Assembly: GCA_002452555.1 (NCBI GenBank)
Contig: DKER01000184.1
Coordinates: 1 to 25,354 of the forward strand
Source of the DNA: Fidelibacterota bacterium UBA6817
GTDB taxonomy: Bacteria; Fidelibacterota; Fidelibacteria; Fidelibacterales; Fidelibacteraceae
Direction: 5' to 3'
DNA length: 25,354 nt
This document shows positions 1-8,362 of this stretch, piece after piece; positions within the stretch are counted from its first letter, which is position 1; each line of letters starts with the position of its first letter. The notes below the pieces were generated by a model. It searched no databases and was not told where the DNA came from. It was given only the letters and a program-made list of their open reading frames with translations. The translations under genes and the position numbers were made by a program.

Positions 1-497
1 AATGTTTCAAGGATGGTTTTTTTGGTATAACAACCCGGGCGAAGATTAGTATCGCAGAGCGTCCGTGAAGAAGGTTTACGCAAATCCAAGAGGTCGTGAA
101 GTGTTTGATAGCTTTTTTTCATTGTTCGCTGAATAAGCGTTCCGAAATAGATTATATCTGCATGAGAGATTTTTTCTCTGATATCCGGCGTTATTTCCAA
201 ATAGTCATACGCTGTTTCTTCACAGATTTTAAACGTTGCATTACCATATTCATCCAGATTAATAATAACATATCCTGTCGGATGATCCGGGTCCTGCTGG
301 ATATAAGCAGGATCCAGACCGTAAGAGGTAACGGCAGATATAAGTTCTTCTCCGTCCTTATCTTTGCCGACGCGGCTGAAAAAAATCGTTTCCAATTCAA
401 AGGATGACAAATGGGCGGCCACATTGAAAGGAGCGCCTCCTGTCCGTCTATAATCCGGAAACCGGTCAAAAAGTATTTCACCGATCGAAATAATCAT
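1..497 (-). CDS. PfkB-family carbohydrate kinase (fructokinase-like), 3' part missing
   Basis: This reading frame stays open to the left edge, giving about 165 N-terminal residues. It begins MIISIGEILFDRFPDYRR and carries the first PfkB signature, GGAPFNVA, at residues 20-27, followed by a region of the type that closes over the sugar (SRVGKDKDGEEL, then HPTGYVIINLDEYGNATF). These fit the ribokinase/fructokinase fold, cytosolic ATP-dependent sugar phosphorylation, with most likeness to bacterial fructokinases. The second PfkB signature (DTxGAGD) with the catalytic Asp would lie beyond the edge, so activity cannot be judged. I chose ATG at 497; an in-frame GTG lies directly before it at 500, and an AAGGAG is seen somewhat far upstream (about 517-522). 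The gene diverges from the FMN-binding gene and has no evident link to the uptake locus. Confidence 0.88.
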   Translation of the reverse strand, partial: MIISIGEILFDRFPDYRRTGGAPFNVAAHLSSFELETIFFSRVGKDKDGEELISAVTSYGLDPAYIQQDPDHPTGYVIINLDEYGNATFKICEETAYDYLEITPDIREKISHADIIYFGTLIQRTMKKSYQTLHDLLDLRKPSSRTLCDTNLRPGCYTKKTILET

Positions 498-533
498 CAC
501 ATTTTTTTGTTCTTTAAACTCCTTTTAACGAAT

Positions 534-565
534 CCTTCATTGTATTGATTGCTTTTCAATGAAGG
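534..565. promoter_or_regulatory. Perfect 9-bp inverted repeat in the divergent intergenic region
   Basis: CCTTCATTG (534-542) is repeated in inverted form as CAATGAAGG (557-565) with a 14-base loop. It lies between the divergent PfkB and FMN-binding genes. No T-tract follows on either strand, so an operator is a better guess than a terminator. The 122-base gap must hold the promoters of both genes, but I could not pick convincing -35/-10 boxes. Confidence 0.35.
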
Positions 566-619
566 GGCTTCATACATTCTTAAGAAATTTAAACATAAGA
601 TGAAAGGAAATTCTTTCAG

Positions 620-1006
620 ATGAAAAACGCATTAATAATCATGCGGGTGTTTGCCATAAGCATTCTGTTGGTATCAGGATCCGGTTGCGGGATTGCTGCA
701 AAAATTGAAGAAGCAAAAAATCTCCAGATTAACAATCCGGATCTGACAAAACTTCAGGATGGGACCTATGAAGGTTATCACGAGAGCGGTCCGGTAAAAG
801 TATTATTGGATATTACTGTAAAAGATCATCAAATCATGACAATTGAAATCAGAAAACATGATCACGGCCGGGGTGAAAAAGCTGAAGAAATCATTGAGTC
901 CATTCTTTCGGCTCAATCCCTGGACGTAGATGTGATCACACGTGCAACAGTCAGCAGTAAAATCATCCTTAAGGCCGCAGAAAATGCTTTAACCGTCAAT
1001 CAATGA
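620..1006 (+). CDS. Small FMN-binding (RnfG/NosR-type FMN_bind) lipoprotein
   Basis: A 128-residue protein with an N-terminal hydrophobic signal ending in GSGC (Cys23), probably a lipoprotein cleaved before that Cys. The rest (about 45-128) matches the small extracytoplasmic FMN_bind domain: DGTYEGYHESGPVKV at its start, a central GRGEKAEEIIESI, and a C-terminal DVDVITRATVSSK. In this family a (S/T)GAT-type motif usually carries covalently attached FMN placed by ApbE. Here the Gly position is Arg (TRAT), though the Thr is kept, so covalent attachment is uncertain. The start at 620 is chosen for an upstream AAAGGAAA; a later ATG at codon 8 has no such site. It converges on the membrane polyferredoxin gene; together they resemble a NosR protein split into two chains. 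No apbE gene is in the window. Confidence 0.82.
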   Translation: MKNALIIMRVFAISILLVSGSGCGIAAKIEEAKNLQINNPDLTKLQDGTYEGYHESGPVKVLLDITVKDHQIMTIEIRKHDHGRGEKAEEIIESILSAQSLDVDVITRATVSSKIILKAAENALTVNQ

Positions 1007-1072
1007 TTAGAACAGCGTTGGCGTTTATATCAACATGACGGGTTTTTCGACAAGATGCAAATTGTATATAAT

Positions 1073-1106
1073 AAAAAAAGCCCCCTGTATCGGGGGGGGG
1101 CTTTTT
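1073..1106. terminator. Bidirectional rho-independent terminator
   Basis: A run of A and AG, then CCCCC (1081-1085), a short loop, a run of nine G (1092-1100) and CTTTTT. The GC-rich stem with A-tract on one side and T-tract on the other can stop transcription from both convergent genes, the FMN-binding lipoprotein (+) and the polyferredoxin (-). The nine-G run is a plausible place for a length error in sequencing but lies outside coding sequence. Confidence 0.9.
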
Positions 1107-1124
1107 CTCGTAGAGGTTCTGCAT

Positions 1125-3062
1125 TTATTCAGCAGAGGCAGGTAAAATTTTAAACGGTTCTTCCGGTGTAAAAGGATTATCATAATCACGGGTTGTACCA
1201 TCACGCAAAGAAACAGTCATGACCGGTGATTTTAATTTTTCAATAATTTTTGATGTATCCGTTTGCGATGGATCAAATGTAATCTGCGCAACCGGCCGGT
1301 CGGTAAAGAGCGTCTTAAAACGGATGATACCGTCATCCCAGGACAGATGACTGATATAAAAACTAAATTGCCGCCGATAAGCGTTGTTATCCGCCTGGGG
1401 AAGTCCAATTTCCAGAACGTGCAGATTTGAAAGTTCATACGAGTCATATTTATTGAATTTTTGATCGATTGCCGGAAAAAATTCCAAAATAAAATCATGA
1501 ATTCCTATCGGAGCAAGCACGGTTTCACCTTTTCCGGTTTGAAAATGCACGTTTACCGTTTCAGTTTTCCCGTCACGGATTCTTTCATACGCTCCCGCAT
1601 TGATTGCGGTCAATATGTGATCAATCGATACAGAATCAAGATTAAAATAGATGTTGACCATAACCGGTTCTCCGAATTCTGTTTTAAATGCATACACGTG
1701 TTCAAATTTTGCCAGAATCCGGTAAAGGTCCATGTTATCATATCCGTCAAAAAGTTCATAAACCCCGACTCTGAGAATATCAATTGAGCCGATTCCCTCT
1801 TCAGGATTTCGAATTTTGTATTTACTGGGAGAAAAAACCGCTTCCTTAACGCCCAGTTCATCGAGAACTGCCGGATTATAATAGATAACAACCCTGTTTT
1901 CACTGGCATATGCATCAAGACCCACAATACCCGGTTTTCGCATTAGTTTGGCTTTCAGACTGCTCGCGCTGCCGAAACAGAAAACGGAACGTAGTTCTTT
2001 GATCTCATATTTTTGAACATTTTCAATTTCATGGTAATTGCCCCAGCGTTCATTCAACGTGGCCACCTTGTAATTTCTGGCAAAGAGAAGGGCCAAAACG
2101 AAGAGAACGGCAATAATAAGCGGCGGAATCCAATTTTTATCCCACTTCCACAAGCGGATTGCTCCCTTGGACGGGCAGCTTTTTACACAATCCATGCAGA
2201 GTGTGCAGTCCGGATGATCCACTGTTTCGTATTTATGTACATCGATCCCCTGGGGACATTTTTTGTCACACAGTTCGCAACTTGTACACTGTGAATCGTC
2301 AACTTTTATTTTAAACAGTGATAAACCGTAAAACTTATATCCGAAGATTTCCGTTAACGCGCCAGACAGCGTTAGTGCACCCAAAAGCCATGCTACGTGA
2401 ATATCCATACCGGCCCACCGAAGGGCTAGATAAACAAGCAAAATCGGAACCGAGATAAGAAAATTGGCTGCAATGTTGCTAACGGCTGAAAGGGGGCAGA
2501 TATATTTACACCAGAAAAAGCGAATAAAAACTGACACAAAGAGTACAATAAAAAGGGCTGTCAGCGACCATAATAAGACAACATCGCGATTAAATCCTGA
2601 AGTGACGCCAAAATATGGGTCAAATTTTTTACAAAACAGTTCGCTGCTTGTAATCGTGAAATAGGCAGTCGTATATAAAAGTCCGTATTTCAGCACTCTA
2701 AGACTGCGATCCAGCCATCCCTTAAGCGTAATTGTTTTCAGTCCCACTTTTGCCGCGAGATTTCTTAAATGCTCGATAACAGTTCCAATGGGACATAAAT
2801 AACCGCAGAAGAGTTTCCCAAAGAGGATGACGGCAACCACCAATGCGAGTCCCATAAAGAGCTGTGTTGCACTCATGGCGCATGACAGCGACCCCATCCA
2901 GAGTTTACTGCCGAAAGCCATGATTCCGCCGAACGGACAATATGCTTCAAAATCGACTGAAAAATCTTTTTTAACGGCAGCAATGAATGCAAAAAGTACG
3001 ATCAGCCCCAGGATTGTCAGTTGAATCGTTTGTTTCAAGCGGTTTTGATATTTTTTTGCCAT
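1125..3062 (-). CDS. NosR/NapH-like membrane polyferredoxin with degenerate HMA-like C-terminal domains
   Basis: A 645-residue inner-membrane protein. Residues 10-240 hold about six membrane segments with the NapH/NosR/CcoG-type Cys patterns YCPFGG (Cys42), FCGYLCP (Cys86, Cys90) and WCKYICP (Cys185, Cys189). Two 4Fe-4S motifs follow, CTSCELCDKKCP (259-270) and CTLCMDCVKSCP (286-297), then a last membrane segment (312-328). The C-terminal 300 residues look like tandem beta-alpha-beta units of ferredoxin-like/heavy-metal-associated (HMA) type at roughly 357-412, 425-500 and 550-625; none has CxxC and only the first keeps a Cys (FCFGSA). Role inferred: moving electrons across the membrane to or from an extracytoplasmic flavin, most likely the neighbouring FMN lipoprotein. 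GGGGAGA precedes ATG at 3062. It is the last gene of operon A but lies behind a probable terminator. Confidence 0.85.
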   Translation of the reverse strand: MAKKYQNRLKQTIQLTILGLIVLFAFIAAVKKDFSVDFEAYCPFGGIMAFGSKLWMGSLSCAMSATQLFMGLALVVAVILFGKLFCGYLCPIGTVIEHLRNLAAKVGLKTITLKGWLDRSLRVLKYGLLYTTAYFTITSSELFCKKFDPYFGVTSGFNRDVVLLWSLTALFIVLFVSVFIRFFWCKYICPLSAVSNIAANFLISVPILLVYLALRWAGMDIHVAWLLGALTLSGALTEIFGYKFYGLSLFKIKVDDSQCTSCELCDKKCPQGIDVHKYETVDHPDCTLCMDCVKSCPSKGAIRLWKWDKNWIPPLIIAVLFVLALLFARNYKVATLNERWGNYHEIENVQKYEIKELRSVFCFGSASSLKAKLMRKPGIVGLDAYASENRVVIYYNPAVLDELGVKEAVFSPSKYKIRNPEEGIGSIDILRVGVYELFDGYDNMDLYRILAKFEHVYAFKTEFGEPVMVNIYFNLDSVSIDHILTAINAGAYERIRDGKTETVNVHFQTGKGETVLAPIGIHDFILEFFPAIDQKFNKYDSYELSNLHVLEIGLPQADNNAYRRQFSFYISHLSWDDGIIRFKTLFTDRPVAQITFDPSQTDTSKIIEKLKSPVMTVSLRDGTTRDYDNPFTPEEPFKILPASAE

Positions 3063-3095
3063 TGTCTCTCCCCAACGGTTATGGTAAAGAATAAG

Positions 3096-3123
3096 AAAAA
3101 GGGGGGAGGTTGCATTCTCCCCC
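3096..3123 (-). terminator. Rho-independent terminator or attenuator after the YCF48 gene
   Basis: On the minus strand GGGGGAG (3123-3117), an 8-base loop and CTCCCCC (3108-3102), then C and TTTTT (3100-3096). The hairpin starts 21 bases past the YCF48/T9SS gene stop and ends 34 bases before the polyferredoxin start. It should cut or lower read-through into the polyferredoxin gene. I see no convincing new promoter in the short stretch after it. Confidence 0.75.
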
Positions 3124-3143
3124 TTATCAGATATTGGTTATGT

Positions 3144-5777
3144 TTATTTCAGCAGAACCATCCGGTGTGTCGATTTAAAATTACCGGCATGAACCTGATA
3201 GAAATAAATTCCGCTGGCAACACCGGCGCCCAGATGGTTTGTTCCAGACCAGTTAATACTGTGATAACCGGCTGGCATTTGTTTGTTGTTGACGAGTGTC
3301 GTTACCTGTTCGCCTAGAATATTATAGACTTTAATCGTCACATTAACATTTTCCGGCAGATCAAAACGAATTGTCGTCTCCGGATTGAACGGGTTTGGAT
3401 AGTTTGCATGGACAGCAAATGTTCTCGGCAGAACATCAACCACGGATACCGGAGGAAACTCTGTATTTTCCGTTCCGGGCGTAGGCGGCATTAAATCCCA
3501 TGAATCGCTGCCGTCCGGTATGCGTCCATAGGCTGTATCGGCACTTTGAGCTTCAAATGTAAGTGAATCTACGTAAACAATTTCTTCATTGAGGACCTGA
3601 ACGAGTCCGATCTGTTCACCGTCAGCACTTAAATTGAAGTCAACATGGAGAACGCCCTGTTCCAATTGTTTATCTGCCCAGAGGACCAGAAATCCGCCGG
3701 CAGGGATAGTCGTTTTGGACGGATCGGTCTTGGGAATCTGCCACAACAGAGGGTTGGAAAGATTATTCGTAACATACAACCCTCCAATGTCAACGGGTTC
3801 AGCATTGGTGTTGTAGAGTTCAATATATTCATCATATTCACCAAATTCATCTGTCAGGGCAGCATCATTACTGGCCAGAAATTCATTAATGACAATGCCG
3901 GTTACGGGGACTTCGGGCGTCATATCCAGTTTAAGGATCACACCCTGCTGACCAACAGCCCACAAAACATTATTGCGGAAACCGCATTTCTGCAGGGTTG
4001 GTTCTGATGCTTCAACACCGGAGACTTCCTGACCCCATGTGAGTCCGGCATCTTCCGATTTATAGATCCGTCCGCGGCGGCCTACGGCATAAACAAGATC
4101 ATCCGTAACAAAATCAAGATCATAGATATCATTTCCGTCAGGATCTGTAAAAACAACTTCAAGCGAATCCAGTTTATTAAAGTCTGTCGTCCGGAAAATC
4201 TCGCCGGTAGAAGCAACAACGATGAGAACGCCGTTTCTTGATTTTACAGCTCTCATGCTTTGGCTTCCGTAATCCCGTGCCATATAGAAGCTGTCCAGTG
4301 CAGCATTGGCAAATAGGATTTGTCCGCTACCGACAGATGCAACAACAAGATCCGGGGAAACCGGCCAGAAATCATATATAGTACTGCTTCCGGCACTGTA
4401 TATTTGTTCCCACGTTTCTCCGCCATCCGTAGATTTAATGACAATCGCAGAAGACCCGCCGGCCAGAATTGTATTTTCATCGATATAACGAACAGCGTTG
4501 ATGTGTTTATTGGATTGTTCTGCCATGGGGTTGTTTTTTAATTCCCAGGTTTGTCCGCCGTCAGTTGTTTTCTTAATAAAGCCGCTGCTTCCGGCAATAA
4601 GGCCTGTATTTTCATCGGCAAATTCAATTTCGTACAAAGATACAGTCGTTTGCGTCGCATTATTATTAGGATACGTCCAGGTTAAACCCTGATTGTCGCT
4701 GAAGGTCAGATCCCCGCCGCTCCAGTCTGTAACAAATACTTTTGAATCTGAAGGCATTGCGAGTCCCCAAAAGGAGGATCCGGGCCAGTCATTCAATGCT
4801 TCGAAGGTTGCCCCTCCGTCTGTGGTAGCCATCCATTGACCATAATTGCCATAGGCAAAACCAACATCAGCAGACGGGAAGCTTACCAAACTGACATCAT
4901 TTCCTGTATTATATGAGAGTGTATCCCAATTTGTACCTGCATCCGTTGTTTTCAGCAGCCATGCACTGTTTCCGCCGACAACGATATTGTTGTCATCAAT
5001 AACATCAACCGTGATATTTCTGTCATACGCATAGGAAAACGGACCGCTTAATGCCCAGTTGATGCCGTCTGTTGAGAGAAAAATTGTTCTGTGATAACCG
5101 GCAATTGCAAACGTGGAACCGGCAGCATCGATATCATAGAGCCGTGTGCTTGATGTTCCGATAGGAAATAATCCTGCAATAGAATTAAAAGTCCAGTTAT
5201 CGCCGCCATCGGTTGTGTACCATGTCTCACCGGCATTGGCATCAGAAATTACAACGCCTGTATTGGCATCAATAAAAGCTACACCGGCATCCAGGTCAGC
5301 ATTTTGAAAGTCATATGCACTTTTAACCCAGGTAGCGCCGCCATCGGTTGTTTTCATTAATGTTGCCGTTTTACCGCACACATAAGCCACCTGATCGGAA
5401 ACAACGGCAACACCCAAAAGATCTGCCTTCGTCAGACTTGTGTCTGATACATCCGTCCAGGCGTCACCGCCATTGACAGTTTTCAAGATTAACCCGGCCT
5501 GCCCGACTGCAAATCCTGTATTGTTATCAGCAAAATGGAGTTTTAGCAGGTTTGGGGCTCCTGTTTCCGGTTCACGAACCGGTGAAATGGTCTTTCCGCC
5601 ATCATTTGTGACATAAATCGCTCCTTCAGCACCAACAAGAATTCCTTTTTCCGCGCTGAAGTAATGAACATCAGACGGTGAAAAAGTGAATGTTTGTTGT
5701 TTTACCACTTCCCATGACTGTCCCATAAGAAGTGTGGCTGTAAGGAGGATTATTGTTAAGCCTAACAATTTTCGCAT
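3144..5777 (-). CDS. T9SS-exported YCF48-like beta-propeller / lamin-tail-domain protein
   Basis: An 877-residue secreted protein. The start at ATG 5777 is set by a strong AAAGGAGGT five bases upstream and gives a clean signal peptide (MRKLLGLTIILLTATLLMGQ); an in-frame extension to 5828 lacks a ribosome site and would overlap the previous gene. Residues 25-615 hold about a dozen Asp-box-like repeats of YCF48/BNR type (for example KTTDGGATW, KTTDGGQTW, KSTDGGETW), likely one or two large beta-propellers. Residues 622-775 form a lamin-tail domain (INEFLASN, EYIELYN, IPAGGFLVLWA, PTPGTEN). The last 91 residues are a T9SS C-terminal sorting domain (NYPNPFNPETTIRF ... SGIYFYQV). It should be exported and anchored at or released from the cell surface. 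Known members of these folds bind proteins or glycans; a catalytic role is not evident. It follows the DUF6850-like gene after 35 bases. Confidence 0.88.
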   Translation of the reverse strand: MRKLLGLTIILLTATLLMGQSWEVVKQQTFTFSPSDVHYFSAEKGILVGAEGAIYVTNDGGKTISPVREPETGAPNLLKLHFADNNTGFAVGQAGLILKTVNGGDAWTDVSDTSLTKADLLGVAVVSDQVAYVCGKTATLMKTTDGGATWVKSAYDFQNADLDAGVAFIDANTGVVISDANAGETWYTTDGGDNWTFNSIAGLFPIGTSSTRLYDIDAAGSTFAIAGYHRTIFLSTDGINWALSGPFSYAYDRNITVDVIDDNNIVVGGNSAWLLKTTDAGTNWDTLSYNTGNDVSLVSFPSADVGFAYGNYGQWMATTDGGATFEALNDWPGSSFWGLAMPSDSKVFVTDWSGGDLTFSDNQGLTWTYPNNNATQTTVSLYEIEFADENTGLIAGSSGFIKKTTDGGQTWELKNNPMAEQSNKHINAVRYIDENTILAGGSSAIVIKSTDGGETWEQIYSAGSSTIYDFWPVSPDLVVASVGSGQILFANAALDSFYMARDYGSQSMRAVKSRNGVLIVVASTGEIFRTTDFNKLDSLEVVFTDPDGNDIYDLDFVTDDLVYAVGRRGRIYKSEDAGLTWGQEVSGVEASEPTLQKCGFRNNVLWAVGQQGVILKLDMTPEVPVTGIVINEFLASNDAALTDEFGEYDEYIELYNTNAEPVDIGGLYVTNNLSNPLLWQIPKTDPSKTTIPAGGFLVLWADKQLEQGVLHVDFNLSADGEQIGLVQVLNEEIVYVDSLTFEAQSADTAYGRIPDGSDSWDLMPPTPGTENTEFPPVSVVDVLPRTFAVHANYPNPFNPETTIRFDLPENVNVTIKVYNILGEQVTTLVNNKQMPAGYHSINWSGTNHLGAGVASGIYFYQVHAGNFKSTHRMVLLK

Positions 5778-5781
5778 TCTT

Positions 5782-5790
5782 ACCTCCTTT
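5782..5790 (-). promoter_or_regulatory. Ribosome binding site that sets the YCF48 gene start
   Basis: AAAGGAGGT on the minus strand, four bases upstream of ATG 5777. It supports the shorter start, which has a typical signal peptide. Confidence 0.85.
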
Positions 5791-5812
5791 GTATTAGTCT
5801 TATACATTATGT

Positions 5813-7222
5813 TTATCGCATTACACAAAGCTTTATCTGCCAGTTATTGTTGATTTTATCTGATCCTTCAGGCACATCAAGGGAATAGATCAAGCTGGGG
5901 CAGAATCGATTTAATCCAGGCTGATATTCAAATCCGGCATATATTTGATAGCGCATCATTGATGGGATTTTCCAGGTGAAATGAAGGGGTATTTTTTCAA
6001 CAGAAGCTCCGACAAGCCATGCCGTAACAGGATAGGGTCTCAATGACAGATCAATGGATCCGCGCCAGCTCAATTCATCCGACGATAATATTTCCCGTGA
6101 CAAATAGTCTTTATAATCATACTTAAAATTCCCTGCCCGCAAAGAGAGGGACAGCGATGAGCTCTCACGAAAATAAAGATCTAAACCAACGCCTCCGTGA
6201 ATCCGGGATTCTTCATATTCCATAAAAACAGCATTATACAAGCCCGTCTTACCCCAGTCTTCGTTATAACAATATTGACCAAAAACCGTCATTGCAACCG
6301 TTGTATAATCATACTTAATCCAAGTCAACCCTTCATAATAACTGCTTTGCCAGAATCCTCGCTGCGATGTATCGCTTCGGGTTCCCTTACGGGCATCATT
6401 TTCTTCCGTCCCCCGGGTGAAACTAACATACATACTGAATGGTGATTCTGCCTTTCGATGCAATAATCCGGAGCCCAGATTATATCCGTTTTTATTTCTT
6501 TCCGTATTAATTGAGGACCCGGGGTTCTCAGGTCTAAAGACTGAATAACCGATCCAGGTCCAAACAAGCGCATCCTGAAATTCTTTGACAGCTTCAAACG
6601 TGCTGCGAACCCTGTACCGTCGTATCCAGGCATCCATAAAAAAAGAAGAAAAGACATTATAACGGGCAGAAACTGTTATATCGCTATTCAGCTCACGTGT
6701 TCTTGCCTGAGTATAGACATCCTTGATTCCCTGTTCCACGCCATAATTGATTTTGAGTCCCATTGTTAACCTGTCAGTAAAATCCTGAGAATAAAAGAAA
6801 TCAATTAATGGACCATTAAACTGAAAGTTGCCTTTTGTTGTATCGGAAAATGAGATGTATGACCCATAAAAATCTTTTTCCACAGATCGGTACTGGTTTT
6901 GGTGGTGTGTATTTCTAAAGTCTATGGCAGCATAAAGCCGTGTCCTTTCATTCAGGCGACGAAAGGTCTCAAACATACCTCCGAAAAGGATGACAGAGCC
7001 GGGTTCATACAGGCGGTGATAATCATTCAAAGCCTGTCCGCCGTATAGTGATGTTAAATTCCCTTCACGTCCATTGTAATCCTTGAAATGGTGGGGCATG
7101 TTTTGCATTTCCCATAAAGTACGCCACATAACAGGAATTCCCTGATACTGGGAGTTTGTATAAGCGTATCCTTCGGCGGCAAACAGAAGAAGAATTCCAA
7201 AAAGATATGTAATTTTTTTCAT
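5813..7222 (-). CDS. DUF6850-like outer-membrane beta-barrel protein (copy A)
   Basis: A 469-residue protein with a cleavable signal peptide (MKKITYLFGILLLFAAEGYA) and then many alternating polar/aromatic strands, as expected of an outer-membrane barrel. I relate it to DUF6850-type barrels because of the block SFSDTTKGNFQFNGP, then a barrel with a TMGLKINYGVEQG strand. The same block, ADSSSGDWHLNG followed by LSGGFSVFYMVDEQ, occurs in the copy at 19224-20723. Function unknown; its fixed place after a TBDT and a DUF4876-like lipoprotein suggests a partner in the same outer-membrane complex. It starts 9 bases after the preceding stop, with no clear ribosome site, so it is probably translated by coupling. 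The two barrel copies differ strongly in sequence, so the assignment is at fold and context level. Confidence 0.7.
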   Translation of the reverse strand: MKKITYLFGILLLFAAEGYAYTNSQYQGIPVMWRTLWEMQNMPHHFKDYNGREGNLTSLYGGQALNDYHRLYEPGSVILFGGMFETFRRLNERTRLYAAIDFRNTHHQNQYRSVEKDFYGSYISFSDTTKGNFQFNGPLIDFFYSQDFTDRLTMGLKINYGVEQGIKDVYTQARTRELNSDITVSARYNVFSSFFMDAWIRRYRVRSTFEAVKEFQDALVWTWIGYSVFRPENPGSSINTERNKNGYNLGSGLLHRKAESPFSMYVSFTRGTEENDARKGTRSDTSQRGFWQSSYYEGLTWIKYDYTTVAMTVFGQYCYNEDWGKTGLYNAVFMEYEESRIHGGVGLDLYFRESSSLSLSLRAGNFKYDYKDYLSREILSSDELSWRGSIDLSLRPYPVTAWLVGASVEKIPLHFTWKIPSMMRYQIYAGFEYQPGLNRFCPSLIYSLDVPEGSDKINNNWQIKLCVMR

Positions 7223-7231
7223 CGTTATTAT

Positions 7232-8362
7232 TTAATCATTTGGGTATTTGTGGTGATATCCCGGGGTCGGTGCGTTCAGTAATGTAAAATCTATGGTGCT
7301 GTTATCCGTATCAAAACCCGGTTCTATGCGCTCAATAGATTGTCCGCTGTATTTAATGGCGCCAACACCGGCCCATCCCGCATCCAATTCTTCCGTAATG
7401 TCTTTGATATGACTTGAGGATGAACTGTATTCAACAACATCGATGATCGTTTCCATATCTATACCATCGATGTAATCCACGTCTCTCCCATCAGCCAAAA
7501 GAACAACATCGCTTCCAAGAGCAATCATAAAATCCAGCCGGTGTCCTTCTTTTAGATTATCCAGATTGGGAACGTTCGGATTATCCGTATCGGCATAATC
7601 CTGAGAATTCACAAACTCCCAGTCTGCATTTGTTAAATCAATACTATTTACCAGAGTGTCTTTCCCCTGAACGATAACATGATTGATGGCATCCTGTGCA
7701 AGAACGACAAAGCTGCCGGGGGCTACGGGATATTCCCGGCCAATTACCGGTTCCCCGGGAAATTGGAAAATATATGTGACATTATCAGCGCCAATAGTAC
7801 TGGCACCCATCCGGCAAACAATCATTCCGTCCAGATAAACTGTATCGGCAGATGCATTATATAATTCAATAAACTGGTCATAGAAATAGAAAATTCTATT
7901 GGGAGGTCCCATGTAATATATTTCATTTATTTTAAGACCGGGCTTTCCGCTGACCCGCGCAATGAGTGTATCTGATTCGCTTGCATCTTCGTGAATATAA
8001 AACTCTTTTTGTCCGGTTACCCTGGATGTCCCCAGTTCATTATCAAAGGGAAAGTCATATCCTACACTGGCAATATAATAACCATTTGGAAGGCTGTCAA
8101 AGAAAACACGACCGCTGTCATCGGTTAAGGCATTAAAATTAAAACCGTGGTAATCATAATTTTTAAGATTAACCGGAACACCGGCCAAAACCGGACTTGA
8201 ATCCAAAAAGAAACGCCCAAGCCCGCTTGTATCCAGATAAATGCTAAAGGTTTTACTTTGGGTTCCTTCATAAACAGAAGGCTTCTCGTCTACTTCCATA
8301 CATGAAAAAAGAACAAGAAACAGGAAAGACGCAATAAATAGTGTTCTGAGATGATTTACCAT
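7232..8362 (-). CDS. DUF4876-like lipoprotein with lamin-tail-like fold (copy A)
   Basis: A 376-residue lipoprotein: the signal ends LVLFSC (Cys21) and is followed by MEVDEK, an acidic stretch of the sort that can promote surface display in Bacteroidota. Residues 35-115 resemble a carboxypeptidase-regulatory beta-sandwich (DDSGRVFFDSLPNGYY). Residues 135-375 resemble a lamin-tail fold: KINEIYYMG, DQFIELYNAS, YPVAPGSFVVLAQDAINH, TPGYHH. The paralogue at 20713-21870 shares the pattern EIYYxG / DQFxExYNxS / AQDAxNH / NPxVP / TPG. This architecture matches what I know as DUF4876. The start is set by GGAGGTG eight bases upstream, and the gene overlaps the TBDT stop by 7 bases. Probable role: a surface lipoprotein working with the TBDT in ligand capture; the ligand is unknown. 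Confidence 0.78.
   Translation of the reverse strand: MVNHLRTLFIASFLFLVLFSCMEVDEKPSVYEGTQSKTFSIYLDTSGLGRFFLDSSPVLAGVPVNLKNYDYHGFNFNALTDDSGRVFFDSLPNGYYIASVGYDFPFDNELGTSRVTGQKEFYIHEDASESDTLIARVSGKPGLKINEIYYMGPPNRIFYFYDQFIELYNASADTVYLDGMIVCRMGASTIGADNVTYIFQFPGEPVIGREYPVAPGSFVVLAQDAINHVIVQGKDTLVNSIDLTNADWEFVNSQDYADTDNPNVPNLDNLKEGHRLDFMIALGSDVVLLADGRDVDYIDGIDMETIIDVVEYSSSSSHIKDITEELDAGWAGVGAIKYSGQSIERIEPGFDTDNSTIDFTLLNAPTPGYHHKYPND

Noticed and set aside
191..481. Open frame of 96 codons on the minus strand
   Set aside because: It is an out-of-frame shadow of the PfkB kinase gene, which is read in another minus-strand frame from 497 to the left edge and has the clear GGAPFNVA signature.
1091..1100. 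Nine-G run as a frameshift or phase-variation tract
   Set aside because: It lies in the terminator between convergent stops, outside any coding frame or promoter spacer.
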